The notes under the pieces are model-generated. The model did not search any database. It saw nothing but the letters and a program-made list of their open reading frames with translations, and was not told where the DNA came from. The position numbers and the translations under genes were made by a program. Shown here piece after piece: positions 10,590 to 22,381 of a stretch of DNA of 64,000 bases. Each line of letters begins with the position of its first letter. The first letter of the stretch is position 1. Source of the DNA: Trissonchulus latispiculum (Eukaryota; Nematoda; Enoplea; Enoplida; Ironidae); the NCBI GenBank assembly GCA_030248195.1, contig JASAND010030401.1:1-64000 (forward strand). Reading direction: 5' to 3'.

Positions 10590-12918
10590 TTGTGAATAAG
10601 ATAAGATGAATTGTGAATAAGATAAGTCACATAAGATGTATGCAGAATCTTAACTGGAACTTGCTTTTTCAAAACAAATCTGCAAACGAAATGTGGAACG
10701 TTTTTAAGCACATATGTTTGGAGCTAATTGAAAGGTTTGTTCCGAAAAAGCGGGTGCAAAAGTCTGGTGGAAGGAAGAAACATTCTAATTCTGTCAAACG
10801 TTTAATTTCTATAAAACTGAAAGCCTTTAGGAACAAGACGCAGCCAACAGGCGATTCGAAAATGAATTATAACGATATTTCTAACTTATGCGCTAAAGAA
10901 ATTAGAAAGGAAGCCTTGCAAAAGGAGATTAAGTTCCTGGACAAACCCAACAACAAAAAGTTTTATAGTTATGTTAAGCGTACCACGAAGAATAGTGACG
11001 GTATTTCTTTGTTGAATGTTGATAATGTTGAAATATCCAATCCTGTAGAGATGTCAGAGGTGTTCCGCAGACAATTTTAGTCAGTATTTGTGGTTGATGA
11101 CAACATCCTACCTGATATGCCTGCTATCTTTTTTAAAAAATTTAGGGTACTCCTGGCTATTCCTTTGCAGATGAATTTTCAAAAATCTTTTGATTTCGGG
11201 ATTGTGCCGGAGGAATGGAAACAAGCAATTGTTGTGCCCATTTATAAAGGGAAAAGTAGTAGGTTGGAAGCGGTAAACTATCGACCGGTTAGTTTAACAT
11301 GTATTAGTTGTCAACTTCTAGAGCACATCCTCAAAAACCTCTTTTAGCATATTATGTTGACTCTGGAATCCTATCTTGTCATCAGCATGGTTTTATTTAA
11401 GGTCGGTCTACCCAAACCCAACTGCTAGAATGTTTAAACAACTGGATGTCTTATATTGATGTTGGTATTCCTGTAGATGCTGTGTATATTGACATCAGCA
11501 AAGCTTTTGATACAGTTAGTCACGTAAAGTTATTATACAAGTTAAAGCGCCTGGGAATACCAGTTAAATTTCTGAACTGGATCGATTCTTTCTTAAGTGG
11601 TCGGTCTCAAAGGTGAAAGCTAACGGCAACCTTTCTAACAGTTTTGAAGTAGTAAGTGGAGTCCCACAGGGTAGTGTACTAGGACCTCTTCTTTTCCCTG
11701 TGCATATCAACGATGTTGTTAGTCGTGTTAATACGAGTCATATAATAGTTTATGCTGACGATACTAAATTATAATTCGCTGGTAAAACGGATTTAGAGTT
11801 TCAGGCGCTTCTAACTGATATTGAAAATCTCATCCGATGGTCAAATGAAAACCAGTTAAAAGTTGCTCTCTAAAAATATATGCTGCTTCACCTTGAAAAT
11901 TCCAACCCCCTACAGGAATATACAGTCGGTGGTATTCAAATCCTTACGGTTTCTGATGTCAAGTATCTGGATGTGATTGTAGACAGTAAACTAAAATTCA
12001 GCGATCATTACAAAAAATGATAGGAAGGCCGTACAGCGTGTGAATGTTTTTTGTTAGATCATATAGATGTCGTAATACCGATTTCCTGCGCTCAATGTTT
12101 GCTACGTACATACGTCCGATTGTAGAATATAACTCTGCTGTTTGGAATCCGCATTTAGTTAAGGATATTAAGGCCATTGAAAGTGTACAGCAACGTTTCA
12201 CTAAAAGAAGTCCGTGTTTGAAAAAAACTTATGCCGAGAGATTGTCTATTTTAGGCATGGAGAGCCTTGAGCTTCGCAGAATTAAAACGAATCTCGCACA
12301 ATGCTTTAGAATCATTCGTGGTATTGATGATGTAAATGTTTTGGGCCTTTTTAGTTTTAGACCAGCTTTAAGCCTACACGTGGTCATAATTATATGATTA
12401 TGGGAACACGTTGCCGTAGAGATGAAAAGAAGATTTTCTTTACAAATAGAGTAGTGAGGCTTTGGAATAGTTTGCCTTTCGAAGCGTCTGCCTAACGCTC
12501 CAACAGTAGACAGTTTCAAGCAAAAGCTCAGTAACTGAAATTTAGCAAAATTCTCTCTTTTGTTCTAGTTTTTAGTTCTAGTTTTTACGTACAAAAGCCC
12601 GACTTATGAAACTGATATTTGTATCTGTGCACTTGTCTTGTTGGTATACGTACTTTGGCTGTTAATATGAACTTTATTTTACATTTATTTATTTAACTTT
12701 ATTGATTTATTTATTAAATTCACTTTATTTAATATGCACTTACATAAGTTGTTGTTTCTAGTTTTAGTTTTGACATTTGTCTTCTCTGGTTTTTTTAAGA
12801 TTTATGATGAAATGTTAGTAGTTGTGTTACAACTCTTCGTATTCCTTTTCAATAAATTTATTTCTGTGTACTTGTGATTTTTTACTGAATAAACACTTGT
12901 TTGTTTGTTTGTTTTATA
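10590..12918 (+). mobile_element. Decayed CR1/Jockey-type LINE, 5'-truncated
   Basis: The remnant starts in the linker between endonuclease and reverse transcriptase, runs through the RT core and the C-terminal domain, and ends in a TTTG-type repeat tail (GTTTGTTTGTTTGTTTTATA near 12900). The endonuclease and ORF1 are absent. Many frameshifts and stops mark it as old. It belongs to the same broad group as the LINE at 47.4-57.5 kb but is clearly diverged from it. Confidence 0.8.
10640..12520 (+). pseudogene. LINE reverse transcriptase pseudogene
   Basis: Frames broken at several points can be read piecewise. At 10640-11080 is the linker region. At 11090-11347 is the RT N-terminus with VPEEWKQAIVVPIYK and NYRPVSLT. 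At 11340-11780, on shifted frames, are YIDISKAFDTVSH (motif A), SGVPQGSVLGPLLF (motif B region) and YADDTKL (the YADD catalytic motif). At 12044-12397 is the C-terminal segment with YIRPIVEYNSAVWNPHL and IESVQQRFTKR. In-frame stops after YADDTKL and elsewhere rule out activity. The family reverse-transcribes its own RNA at a nicked chromosomal target. Confidence 0.85.
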
Positions 12919-13344
12919 AATTGTCAAACACGGCTCCATTGTGCATAAGTAAACACTTACACGGTTCTGATTTAGAGTAAGTTTTTGGTGTAGTGTTTTC
13001 AAATCTAATCTTTATGCAGAAGTATTGTGAAAATTATAATAAAATCTTTTATATCTTTTACATCAGTAGTATAGCGTCCGCTTTTCACACCTTACTCCCG
13101 GGAGTAAATGACCTTTTGACCTTTCCTGGCCTACCCTGGGGTTTTCTATGTATCCTCAGTTGAGCTACTTTCCTTACGATTGACCTTTCACAATTACGTC
13201 ATCAATTCACGTAACTTTTATGTCTAATTAGCTTTCCTTTCCGTCCCTCTGTGTTCTTCCCCCGGGGCTTGGGACCCGGCGTCGGCCCATTACCGGACTC
13301 CTACCTAATCTAACATATCTAACCTAACCAACCTACCTAACCTA
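12919..13344. other. Intergenic sequence
   Basis: No gene. The right end carries CCTAACC/CCTACC-like short repeats next to the terminal-inverted-repeat element. Similar CCTACCTACCTAACC sequence lies on its other side in the same orientation. Confidence 0.4.
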
Positions 13345-14956
13345 CGTATATATGTTACGTACAAAACCCGAAATCGTACAAAACTAGTTTTGTATGGGTC
13401 ATTTTGTACAAAACTAGAATTGTATGGCCTCCGTCGTACAATTCTAGTTTGTATGGTCTCCTCGTACAATTCTAGTTTTGTATGGCTCTGACCGTACAAT
13501 TCTAGTTTTGGACGTACAAAACTGTTTCAAAGTTTTGACAGATATATACTTCACTTCCTTTCAGTATTTTGATAGTCTGTCTGTGTGTACTTATATTTTA
13601 ATTTTTAAAATTTATTTTTTCTTTCAGGGTTTTTTTGGTCGCGGACAAGTGTGCATTTTTTGTGCATTTTTAAAAAATAGTGTGCATTTTGGAAAAAATG
13701 TGTGCATTTTTAAACAAGTAGGCCCCAAAAGGGGCAATATTCCTTAGTCTACATTTAATTACCTTTCCTTTAGTGCCTTTAATACCTTTCCTTGAGTGCA
13801 GCCTGCAACAGATTCTTCTCCAACCGCTGAACGCAAACTAACTTCTTTATCTGGAACCATATCTAGCCGAACAAATTTTTCCTTAGTTGGTTGAATTTCG
13901 TTTCTAGCGAAAGGTCGTTTAAGGTGGTGGTAACGTTTACCGCAGTCATTTTCAAAACGTCATAGCTTGCTCAATTTATGGACTTATATAGCAAATGATA
14001 CATCATTTTAAAGCTTGAAATGAGGACATTTTGGTGATATACTCAAACTTTGGGTAGACACTTTCTACAGTGATTTACACAGAGAAACCCATAAACCATT
14101 TTTAAACAAGGATTTCAGAAATCTGTGCAAGTTGATCAAACATTGCTCTATACCATACCGACGTGCTGAGCCTTGCCGAGAGTCATTTTTCTTGGTTTCG
14201 CCAGAAGTTACCTATAACCCGAGAAATTTGTCAAAAAGTGAAAATTTTCGAAATTTCATAACTTTTCGACACTTCAAATGAGAATAACACAACTTTGTGA
14301 ATGCTTCAGCAAAAACCAAGAAAAATGACCCTCGGCAATAGTGCGAAAAATGTTTCTGTGGAGTGGTTTGTCGATTGATTGAGGCAGTACGGAGAAATCC
14401 CTGTTTAAAACAAACCGATTGCGGTTTTTGAGAAATCGGTTTTTTGGCCAAAACTTTAGCTAGACTGATGTTCTGACGAGCTCTTTCGACTGAATATGGT
14501 TTTAGCTAACTTCAAGTAAATCCATAAGACTTATTCCGCAAAAATCAAAAATTTTTAAATTTTCATACGAAGACCCCGGGATTGTTTCTAATGTGTTCAG
14601 AAACACCGAAGTAGTGTATTCTGAAACTTTCAGTCATTTTGGATTAGATTTGCGAAAGTTATCACCAAAAATACGGGAAACAATACCACCACCTTAAGTG
14701 TTCCTGCTTTGGTCCCAATTTGATAAAACCCGTCAGGTGTTGCGAATCTGGTCTCGGTGTTGTCAAATCTTGGAAACAGTTTTGTATGTCCAAAACTAGA
14801 ATTGTACGGTCAGAGCCATACAAAACTAGAATTGCACGAGGGAGACCATACAAAACTAGAATTGTACGACGGAGGCCATACAATTCTAGTTTTGTACAAA
14901 ATGACCCATACAAAACTAGTTTTGTACGATTTCGGGTTTTATACGTAACATATACA
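13345..14956. mobile_element. Non-autonomous DNA transposon with long complex TIRs
   Basis: Inverted arms of about 180 bp at 13345-13525 and 14775-14956 read outward as TATATGTTACGTA...AAAACCCG. Each arm contains several copies of a 20-24 bp near-palindromic unit (TACAAAACTAGAATTGTACG and variants such as TACAAAACTAGTTTTGTA). No transposase frame exists between the arms. A second element with TTAA ends is nested inside. The subterminal repeats look like transposase-binding sites, as in several DNA transposon families. Confidence 0.7.
13920..14697. mobile_element. Nested TTAA-flanked MITE (piggyBac-like target site)
   Basis: The ends read TTAA-GGTGGTGGTA at the left and TACCACCACC-TTAA at the right, i.e. 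a 10-bp inverted repeat bounded by TTAA on both sides, the target duplication typical of piggyBac. The interior has no long frame. A similar end (TTTAGGTGGTGGTATGAC) occurs alone near 59713. Confidence 0.5.
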
Positions 14957-15135
14957 CTATCTAACCTACCTACCTAACCTATGTACAATACATATATACA
15001 GTACCTAACCTAGTCCGGCGCATGCAATGTTTTTGAGCTTTATGTTTTATTGTTTTTTTATTGTCCATAGACAATATACAACAAATATATACAGGTAGCC
15101 CTTAAGAGGACTGTTGGGATAAACAAGTACAGCAA
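14957..15135. other. Spacer with CCTACC/CCTAACC repeats and short TA-rich tracts
   Basis: Between the TIR element and the DNA polymerase fossil. No gene. Confidence 0.4.
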
Positions 15136-18081
15136 TTCTATATATCCAAAGGAATAGTTGTCACCCCATCAGCTAGTACTTTTCTTTTAGGGTAGAGGTA
15201 GGGAAGGGGTCTTTAGTTTGGAAGTATTTCACCATATCCCCATCTACCATTCTAAGACCCCTGTTTTCTCCAGATTTTGTATTTTCCGTTTCTAAAACAT
15301 CCTTAAAATCTTCGGGATCATACTTATTTAGGGCTTTGCTTACACCTTTATGGGAGACTTTATTCGTCTTTCCCCAAGCCAGGTAAGTTTTACTACAAAG
15401 TGCTATAATTCCTCTTTGAACAAATCGGGTATTCGTTTTTGGCTAGGGTCCTGAACGAAGAAATCCTTGAGTGCCTTTTCCCACCTACTTTCATTTATTA
15501 CTGGGACACAATCACTTAAGTTTTTGGAAGAGCAGGCGAAATATAGAGAGTCGGTGTCCATTTGACACAACTGGAAAGTTTCCGGCCACAAATTGGGTTT
15601 CAGACAGTCATAGTAAAATTGCAGCATCCTAAGTTTGGCATACTGGTAAACGAAGAACCCCACCAACTCAGGAAGACGGAAAACAATTTTTGATTTAGCC
15701 GACTGAACCTCATATATCCCATTTCCCAGATCGTCTAACCTTCTGAATCTCCACCCGTTTACTTCCCGGCTAGCCCCGGACCTTTGACAATATTTTACAT
15801 CCTGGTGCTTTTCCAAGTTTGTAATAGTCCGACCATAGTAAGAATTTCCCAAAAGTTTGAACATTTCACCCTTTAGTGCCAAATCTGGATCGGAATCGGC
15901 TGCAGATCGATGGTAGGTAACGTCGTCTCCCAGTTCTTTGAAACAGGCCTTAGGTTTGAACTCAATAGCTTGATAAATTTTAGTAATCATCAGTCCATGT
16001 TGTAGATACCACTTGATCAGGGGAGTAGCTAGGAGATTTTCTTTCCAAAGTAGCTTCCAATTAGACCCGTTCTAGGTTGGTTCATAAGATCATTCAAATC
16101 GCAAAATGTTTTCATGTGATCCCCAATGTCTTCCTTAGAAATTTCCACATTTTTGAAAATGGGGGTCATCTTTTCTTCTCTATTCAGAAATATTCTTTCT
16201 TTTCCTCAGGTACCTCAATGTCCACCTCAACTAATCCGAAGAACCTATTAGCTTGAATTTGGGTAACTAATTGTGCAAAAGTTAAAATAGATCGTTTCTT
16301 GGGGAGATTGAAGTGCTCATCCATGAATTGTTGCATTTCCAAGGAATCTTTCAGGTCTTTATCGAATTCACATTCCCATTTTTCAATTAAATCGAACCCA
16401 CCGTCTTTAATTGCCTGGGAGACTCTTTCAGTTCTTTCCCTTCTCTTCGTTCTATCTTCCGGGTCCTGATTCCTATCCAATTGGCACCCATGTCCGTGGA
16501 AAAAGCACCCATGGAACTGGAGGACGAGATTCTTTTCAGCAACCCATCCATCTACTTTAGCTTTGCCTATCCTTTTTTGCCCGCCATTGTACCCATGTTC
16601 TACTCTAACTCCCATTGCCTTTGCCATGTACTCTAGCCACATTGCTTCTTTCCTGCCTTTTTGTAGCCATCTCTTAAATTTTCCATCTTCTGTGGGCTTC
16701 CATTCGGCATACAATCCAGTGGGCATTTCTTGCATGGTGCACCAGAGGTATAAGGCATTAGCATCGAACCCAAAAATTTGTGCAACTTTAAACCCATTTG
16801 TAATTTCAGTAACCCCGGCTTCGTGATATCTATGAAAGACTAAACTAGGACCTCCGACTATATTATCTTTTATTAACTTATGCCAATTTTGCGTGAATCT
16901 ACTGAAAAGAGGAAGGATCGTGTGCTTAGGTATTTTATTCATCATGTGTTTATATGCTAGACCAGGGAGGGAGATAGCCCCACTTTTGAACATGTCAATT
17001 CCCATAGTTTTCCAAAATTCTACCATCTTTTCGGTAGCTTGAAGGAAGGGGCCTACATCCAAATTATTGTACCAAATTAGGAGATCCCTTACCGTTTTAA
17101 ATTTATATTTTCTCCGGGCTGCTACAACGGCTGTGAAGTCCTCATCTGAAATTTCCTGTTGTTTCAAAGTTGAGTAGTAGAGATCACGGTGGGGAAATCC
17201 TTTGTCAAGAAACTCGAGGGAAGTGAAGGCCTCATATGGGAAGGCACCCTTTTGGTCCTGAATTTTAAAACCCTTTAGCCACTTTTTGTACGAAGTACCA
17301 GCGGCAAGGTAGTTTGTAATATCAAGGAAGTACAATTTGGGGGTAGAGAGGGCCATGTAGTTGTTATTCTTTCTTACCGTGTAGTCGATGTTTTGGCCAT
17401 TTAGGAGTAAATTTGTAATTAAACAACATTTCATAAGGTTCATATCGAATTTTCCAGAATTGAATCCAAATTCAGGTACCGCTTTAAGCCATGCTTCGAA
17501 TTCGGCTAGAAGTTTTTCATGTTCGGCTAAACCGGAAAGGGTAGGCTCGTAGATTTCCCTAAGAACTTCATATGCTTTGTCGGCAATTTTTTCCATGTAG
17601 TCCTTCATTCGGACCACTAACTCATAGGGATCCCCGGTGGTGATTAGACAGTTTGGATTCTCGTATCCAGGGACGTTTGAAGCAATGGAAACCGATGCTT
17701 GGATTAGGTCCTGTTCGTAGATCAATTTGGGTCCACTTTTTTAGTTTTAGGTTTGAACATGCATTCGAAATCATAGGCAATTCTAAAAGGGTAATACCAT
17801 TCTGGCACTGGGATTCCTAGCTCGCTTATTTTTTGTAGAATAGTTTTTGTAGGCCCAACACCTCCACCAGGGAAGATGTGTTTAATACCAACTTCGCAAC
17901 TTTTGGAATGTCTCGTAAAGTCAATATATTTATGGAATAATTTACTAGTGGAAATTACAACAATCGTTTGGTGCAACGTATATATCTGGATCTTATATTC
18001 GATTGTAATTTTCATTGTATTCCTACTGGTACAACGCAACCAGAAATGCAGAATAAATTCAAATAAAATCAAAATAAGCAA
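15136..18081 (-). pseudogene. Broken family-B DNA polymerase (protein-primed, organellar/viral type)
   Basis: Read on the minus strand, the fossil runs in at least four frames. An N-terminal part lies at 17722-18081 (including RIAYDFECMF, exonuclease-like). A 513-codon stretch at 16184-17725 contains IFGFDANALYLW (motif A region) and an inserted segment with VLQFHGCFFHGHGC. A 195-codon stretch at 15403-15990 contains KLLGNSYYGR (motif B) and LCQMDTDSLYFA (motif C, the catalytic DTD). The C-terminal tail continues on shifted frames at about 15136-15410 (ALCSKTYLAWG, NRGLRM, ADGVTTIPLDI). Such polymerases occur in Polinton/Maverick elements, related viruses and linear plasmids. No integrase, protease or capsid gene is visible nearby, so this is an isolated fragment. 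A separate origin from a plasmid-like element cannot be excluded. The frameshifts make it non-functional. Confidence 0.75.
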
Positions 18082-18094
18082 TAAGTTAAGTTAA

Positions 18095-19611
18095 TAATTA
18101 TGTTAATTCTTGGTGCAATATGTTAATTTAATATACGTATGGTTACATTTATATTGACAAAAATATATGTTTTGTGTTCAAGGTAAGTGAATTTAATTAT
18201 ATATCGATTACAACTCATTTTAGGCTAAATTTGTAGGCTATAGAAAAATTGAAATGCAAATTACAAGTTACCCAGCTAAAGGACCAAATATTCTATTAAA
18301 GCTAAATAATTTCTTATACCTATGTCAAATTCGCCTACAATTTTCTTATTACCTAAGTAAAATTTACCTACAAAATCTAAGTCCTTATTTCGCATCAAGA
18401 CAATTGTGCTTTGTATATGTTTGACATCTTTTTGAAATTTTTAAAAGCGCAGAAAAAATTGTAAAACTATATTGAAATATATAATCCACTCAAAACTGTT
18501 AAAAACATTGTGTGAATGTTAAATGCCTAAGGGGAAAGGATTACATGCTGACGGCATCATGCTAAAGTTTCCCCCTTACACGTAATAAATTTTAATACAT
18601 ATGCGTATTTATATGCATTATTAGCTAGGGGGGAACCTAGCATGGGGAAAAAGTAGCATACGACACCGGCCCGAGCCCGAGCCCGAACCGAGCTCGAGGC
18701 CAGTTTCACGGCCCGAGCACAACCCTAAGTAGGCCTGTGTAGCGCACTAGCGCAAATGGTTCGCGGGTCGGGGATCGGGTGCGGGTCTAAACTTTTGACC
18801 AACTTTCAGATTGGGGCGACCTGTACCGTCATAATTTACAGGTTTTCATTTCGTTTATATGATTCTTAAAAGTAAACAAAGTACTGGATCTCTCTGAAGA
18901 TGTGTATAAAGGTCCTAATCCCGCCCAAGCGTATAAATAGGCATATAAATAATATTGCAAAAATATTAAATGTATAGATAATATTAGAAAAAATAGTAAG
19001 TTAAAACAATTACATGTTTTTACTTTAGAAGTATAATTGTCTAAAATATATAAAGCTGCAGTGGCACTGCAACATAATCTGCACGGGTTTCCTATAGCTT
19101 TACTGTACTGAACAGAACAGTGTAAACTTAGAGGAGAGAAATATTTCAGGGGGGGGGGGGGAATATTTTGGAGGTAGAATATTTGTCTTATTGCTCCGAA
19201 GGGGGGGGGGAATATTTAGGAGGAAAATATTTGGGGGGGGGGGAGAATATTTCGCGACGCCGGGAGCCAGTCAGATCTGTCTCCCCAGGATAATGGGTCA
19301 CTAAGTATGTCCAACAGCCTTGGAACAATATTTCACATGACGAAGTAAAAATTTTAAGTTAACTTAAAATTTTAATTAAGTTAAGCTACATATACAACAA
19401 TAGTGTATTGTTTCAGTAACCGATTACAGTTTCAGTTTCAGTATGAGTTAGCTTCTGTTAGGGCATGCCTAGCTCTAGCATTAGCATAAGAGATTCATAT
19501 TCTACAATTCTACATATTCTATAAAATGTACTCTTGGTAAAGCCTACCAAGTGTGTTACCAATTTCTTCGTACAAACACAGTGAAGCCAGAGAACAGATA
19601 CGGTAGCTATA
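18095..19611. other. Intergenic sequence with poly-G tracts
   Basis: AT-rich with no gene. A GC-rich patch of GCCCGAGCCCGA-like units lies at about 18666-18725. A cluster of long G runs, each followed by GAATATTT, lies at about 19150-19250. Confidence 0.45.
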
Positions 19612-19617
19612 TTTATT
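19612..19617 (-). terminator. P2 polyadenylation signal (AATAAA)
   Basis: On the minus strand the context is GGTCAATAAATATAG, about 100 bp beyond the P2 stop. The same phrase follows the P4 stop. Confidence 0.55.
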
Positions 19618-19713
19618 GACCAATAAACATTGAACGATTTGTTTAATCAATTTTCGCACTGTTCACATTCCTTTGGGTCCCGCCTGACCCTATGACTGGC
19701 TCCGCTTCTGGGG

Positions 19714-19892
19714 TCAGTAGTTGTTGCCGTAGTTGCCGTAGTTGCCGTAGTAGTAGTCGTAGTCGCAAACGGTTCTACCACTACAGCTGCAGTAGGGATA
19801 ATTGAACTCGTCGTAGCGCTTAACGTTGTATCTAACTAGTGACACTATGGCTAAGCATTTGTCGTTACAGTCACACATACTTTCCGCATAAA
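19714..19892 (-). CDS. P2 exon 3 (main Cys motif and tail)
   Basis: Begins after TTCATTTCAG in phase 1 and carries C-x-C-x3-C, then C-x-C-x5-C. The open frame extends upstream past the acceptor, but the extension is intron-like and does not give a good leader. Confidence 0.75.
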
Positions 19893-22369
19893 CTGAAATG
19901 AACAATACATTCGAAGTATTATCACGACATCGAAGTAAACGGAAACAGAAACCGGTTTTTCCCAAATGTTTTCCCACTCACTTGGTTCCAACCAGCCAGT
20001 CTGGAAGTACCCTGTCCGTACCAACAACTGAGAACCATTTAGATTTATTTAGATTTAGATTTTTCACATTTAGATTTAAGGGCTAAACTTTTGTAACTTG
20101 ACCAAACGATGTAAAATTTGGTGTACTGACTATAATGTATGCTTTCTACCATATCAAATATTGCTGTTTACCATTTCAAGGAATTTCGTAGGACGACGAA
20201 GTTCCAAATTTCTCCGGATGTGCTGTAAATTTGGTTCTACGGGTTCGCTTGATTTTAGCTTTGATTTTGCTTTTGTTCAGTTTTTGATTTAGCTTTTCAA
20301 TAACCTATTATAAGTATACATTTTTGTGCAGCAGAGCATCGCATAAACTGCCCTTCTGTACATGTTGACACTTTGTATCCCCAAGGAATTTTGGGCATCA
20401 TTCATTGGGACGCCCACGAATAAGGCATCTCAGCAACTCTTGAAAACTATCACAAGGAGAAGTGCACCAAATATGTACAAATCCGACTGTAGCACAAAGC
20501 TAGCGTGGAATACTTGCCCATATGGGTAGCGGGGTTAGAGTGAAATGGTTGCCCGATATATAGTTAACGTGTTCTTAAGTTTGGAAAAGTGACCCAAATA
20601 TGATCATACATATATATACTTTATTATAGCGGCAACATCTAAGGAATTTAATTATCTTATCCTTGCCAGGGTACAGGGTGCCGGTCGGTGCTGATTCCCG
20701 AAATCACAGCCCTTGACCAGTTAAGGTCATGCTGATCAGAAACATACCTTTGCCAAAATTCAGCTCATTTAAAGAATCTTTGGTGATCGGAGGATAAACG
20801 ACACAACAACAACCATGTCTATTGACTGTTGGCACACTCTTAGTTATTATGTACTCTTGATAATACTTATAAGATACCGTTTAAATAGTGTTAATGTTAG
20901 TCATAGGGTTATTTCATAGTGCGTTGTTTTCTATCCTTTTTAGCGATTTACAAATATTAGTATGATTCCCTTCTTAATCAATTATTGAGCACTCAAATAC
21001 GTATTAATTCAAACATACAGCTGACGTCGTAGTGCCCGTACAGACATGTTTCTGTTTGTGCTAATCCTAAAAACCGAAAATATATATGGTATGAAGTACA
21101 TTAAGGATTGATTATCTTATTAATACATCGTACAAAAATGTGTAGTAAAAATTTGGTTTGGAAAGAGAAGGGGGGGAGAGGGGGGGACGTTATCACCAAA
21201 TTATAGTACGACCAAAAAATATGTGTACAAACTTTGACCGTTTATAGCAGATTAACCTTTGGAGTACACCCCAACAATGTATTTATTTTTAGAATCCTCG
21301 AAAACTCGAAATTTCGAAAATCCGGGGAAATCCGGAATTCCGAGTCTCATTCATGGAAAATCTAAAATTTTTAGTTTTTTGCACAATTTTATTGCAATCA
21401 AAATTTTGTTTCCACGATCGAATAGAGCTGGTCCCGCTGCACATTTTTGTGCTTACAAGTTTTTCACGAAATGCACACAATTTCCGGAATTCCGGATTTT
21501 AGAAATTTCCGGATTTTAAATATTTTAATTTAAAAATATTCTTCAATACCCACAAGATAGGTATCGTTCGAAAGCTCTCCTCAAGCTGAACAGCTTTTGT
21601 AATAGAATGAACTCTTGAAAACGCATTCAATTCCCGGAATTAGCAAAAACTGGATTTTTCCGGATTTTAAAAATTTTCTCCAATACCCACAATCTGGGTA
21701 TCATTTGAAAGCGCGTAATGAGCTGAATAAATCTTATTATAGAACCAATGTCTGAATATGCACCAAATTTCCGGAATTCAGGAAAACCGTGCTAGCTTGT
21801 GTTAGATCTGGTTTTCGTAAATAACGGGAATTTGGTGAATTTTCAGATACTGGTTCTATTACAAATGTTATTCAGCTCATCAAGTGCTTTCGAACGATAC
21901 CCTTATTGTGGGGTATTGGAAAAATTTTTAAAATCCAGAAACTTTGAAAACCCGGAATTTCGGAAATTGGGTGCAGTTTCCTGAAAAGTTTGTAACAGCA
22001 AAAATATGCAGTTGGACCAGCTCTATGGGATCGTATAAACAAAATTTCGATAGCGGTAAAAATTCGGCAAAGAACAAAAAATTTTAGATTTTCCGTAAAT
22101 GAAACCCGGAATTCCGAATTTTTTGGATTTTCAAATTCTCGAGAATTCTAAAAATATATACATTGTTGGGGTTTATACTCCAAAGGTTAATCTGCTATAA
22201 ACGGTCAATTTTTGTACACACATTTTTTGGTCATATATACTATAGTAAAGGGGGGGATAGTAAAATTACCGTTCACTGCGGTACCAACTACATACTTGAC
22301 TCAATACTGACATTTACCTGTTGAAATTACAGTAAAAACCAATAGGGCAATGCTCGCTTGCAACATCAT
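19714..22369 (-). CDS. P2: secreted cysteine-rich peptide with Tyr/Asn/Gly tail (spliced, complete)
   Basis: Three coding exons on the minus strand. 22369-22318 holds ATG and the signal peptide MMLQASIALLVFTVIST. 21066-21019 (48 bp) encodes Gly-Leu-Ala, then a Cys and YGHYDV. 19892-19714 encodes MCDCNDKC, a 21-residue spacer, CSCSGRTVC and the tail DYDYYYGNYGNYGNNY, then stop. All junctions are phase 1: donors GTAAAT and GTATGT, acceptors GGTTTTTAG and TTCATTTCAG. The product is about 92 residues with a hydrophobic leader and seven Cys in the mature part. It matches P3 exon for exon and P4 in architecture. The second coding intron holds a long hairpin element. Role unknown: secreted, disulfide-rich, possibly defence, toxin-like or matrix-associated. 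Splice sites are inferred from consensus and family comparison, not from transcripts. Confidence 0.72.
19978..21000. other. P2 intron (between exons 2 and 3)
   Basis: No exon seen in this part. A dispersed repeat end reading CACTCTTAGTTATTATGTAC (20835-20854) is shared with the ends of the palindromic element at 37145-38960. Confidence 0.5.
21019..21066 (-). CDS. P2 exon 2 (48-bp symmetrical phase-1 exon)
   Basis: Bounded by acceptor GGTTTTTAG and donor GTATGT. It encodes GLAQTETCLYGHYDVS when joined in phase 1. It aligns with the 45-bp exon of P3 and the 54-bp exon of P4: all start Gly-Leu-Ala and contain one Cys followed by an aromatic/Gly/Tyr stretch. Confidence 0.7.
21201..22245. mobile_element. 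Fold-back element in the first coding intron of P2
   Basis: Nearly the whole segment is one inverted repeat. GACCGTTTATAGCAGATTAA at 21236-21255 pairs with its complement at about 22186-22206, and the pairing continues inward through CTTTGGAGT, CAACAATGTAT and repeated TCCGGAATTCCGGA-like phrases to a short centre near 21740. Each arm is about 500 bp. The outer ends are GACCAAAAAATATGTGTACA and its complement. No coding capacity. Confidence 0.75.
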
Positions 22370-22381
22370 TTTTGTAGGCTC
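22318..22381 (-). CDS. P2 exon 1 of the coding region (signal peptide)
   Basis: ATG at 22369-22367 encodes MMLQASIALLVFTVIST and breaks in phase 1 at the donor ACAG-GTAAAT. A TTTTAG acceptor lies 12 bp upstream of the ATG (exon edge near 22381), so a 5' UTR exon lies further upstream. The Met-x-Leu-Gln start resembles that of P4 (MKLQ). Confidence 0.7.

Noticed and set aside
16563..16826. Plus-strand frame in the polymerase fossil
   Set aside because: Antisense to the motif A region of the polymerase.
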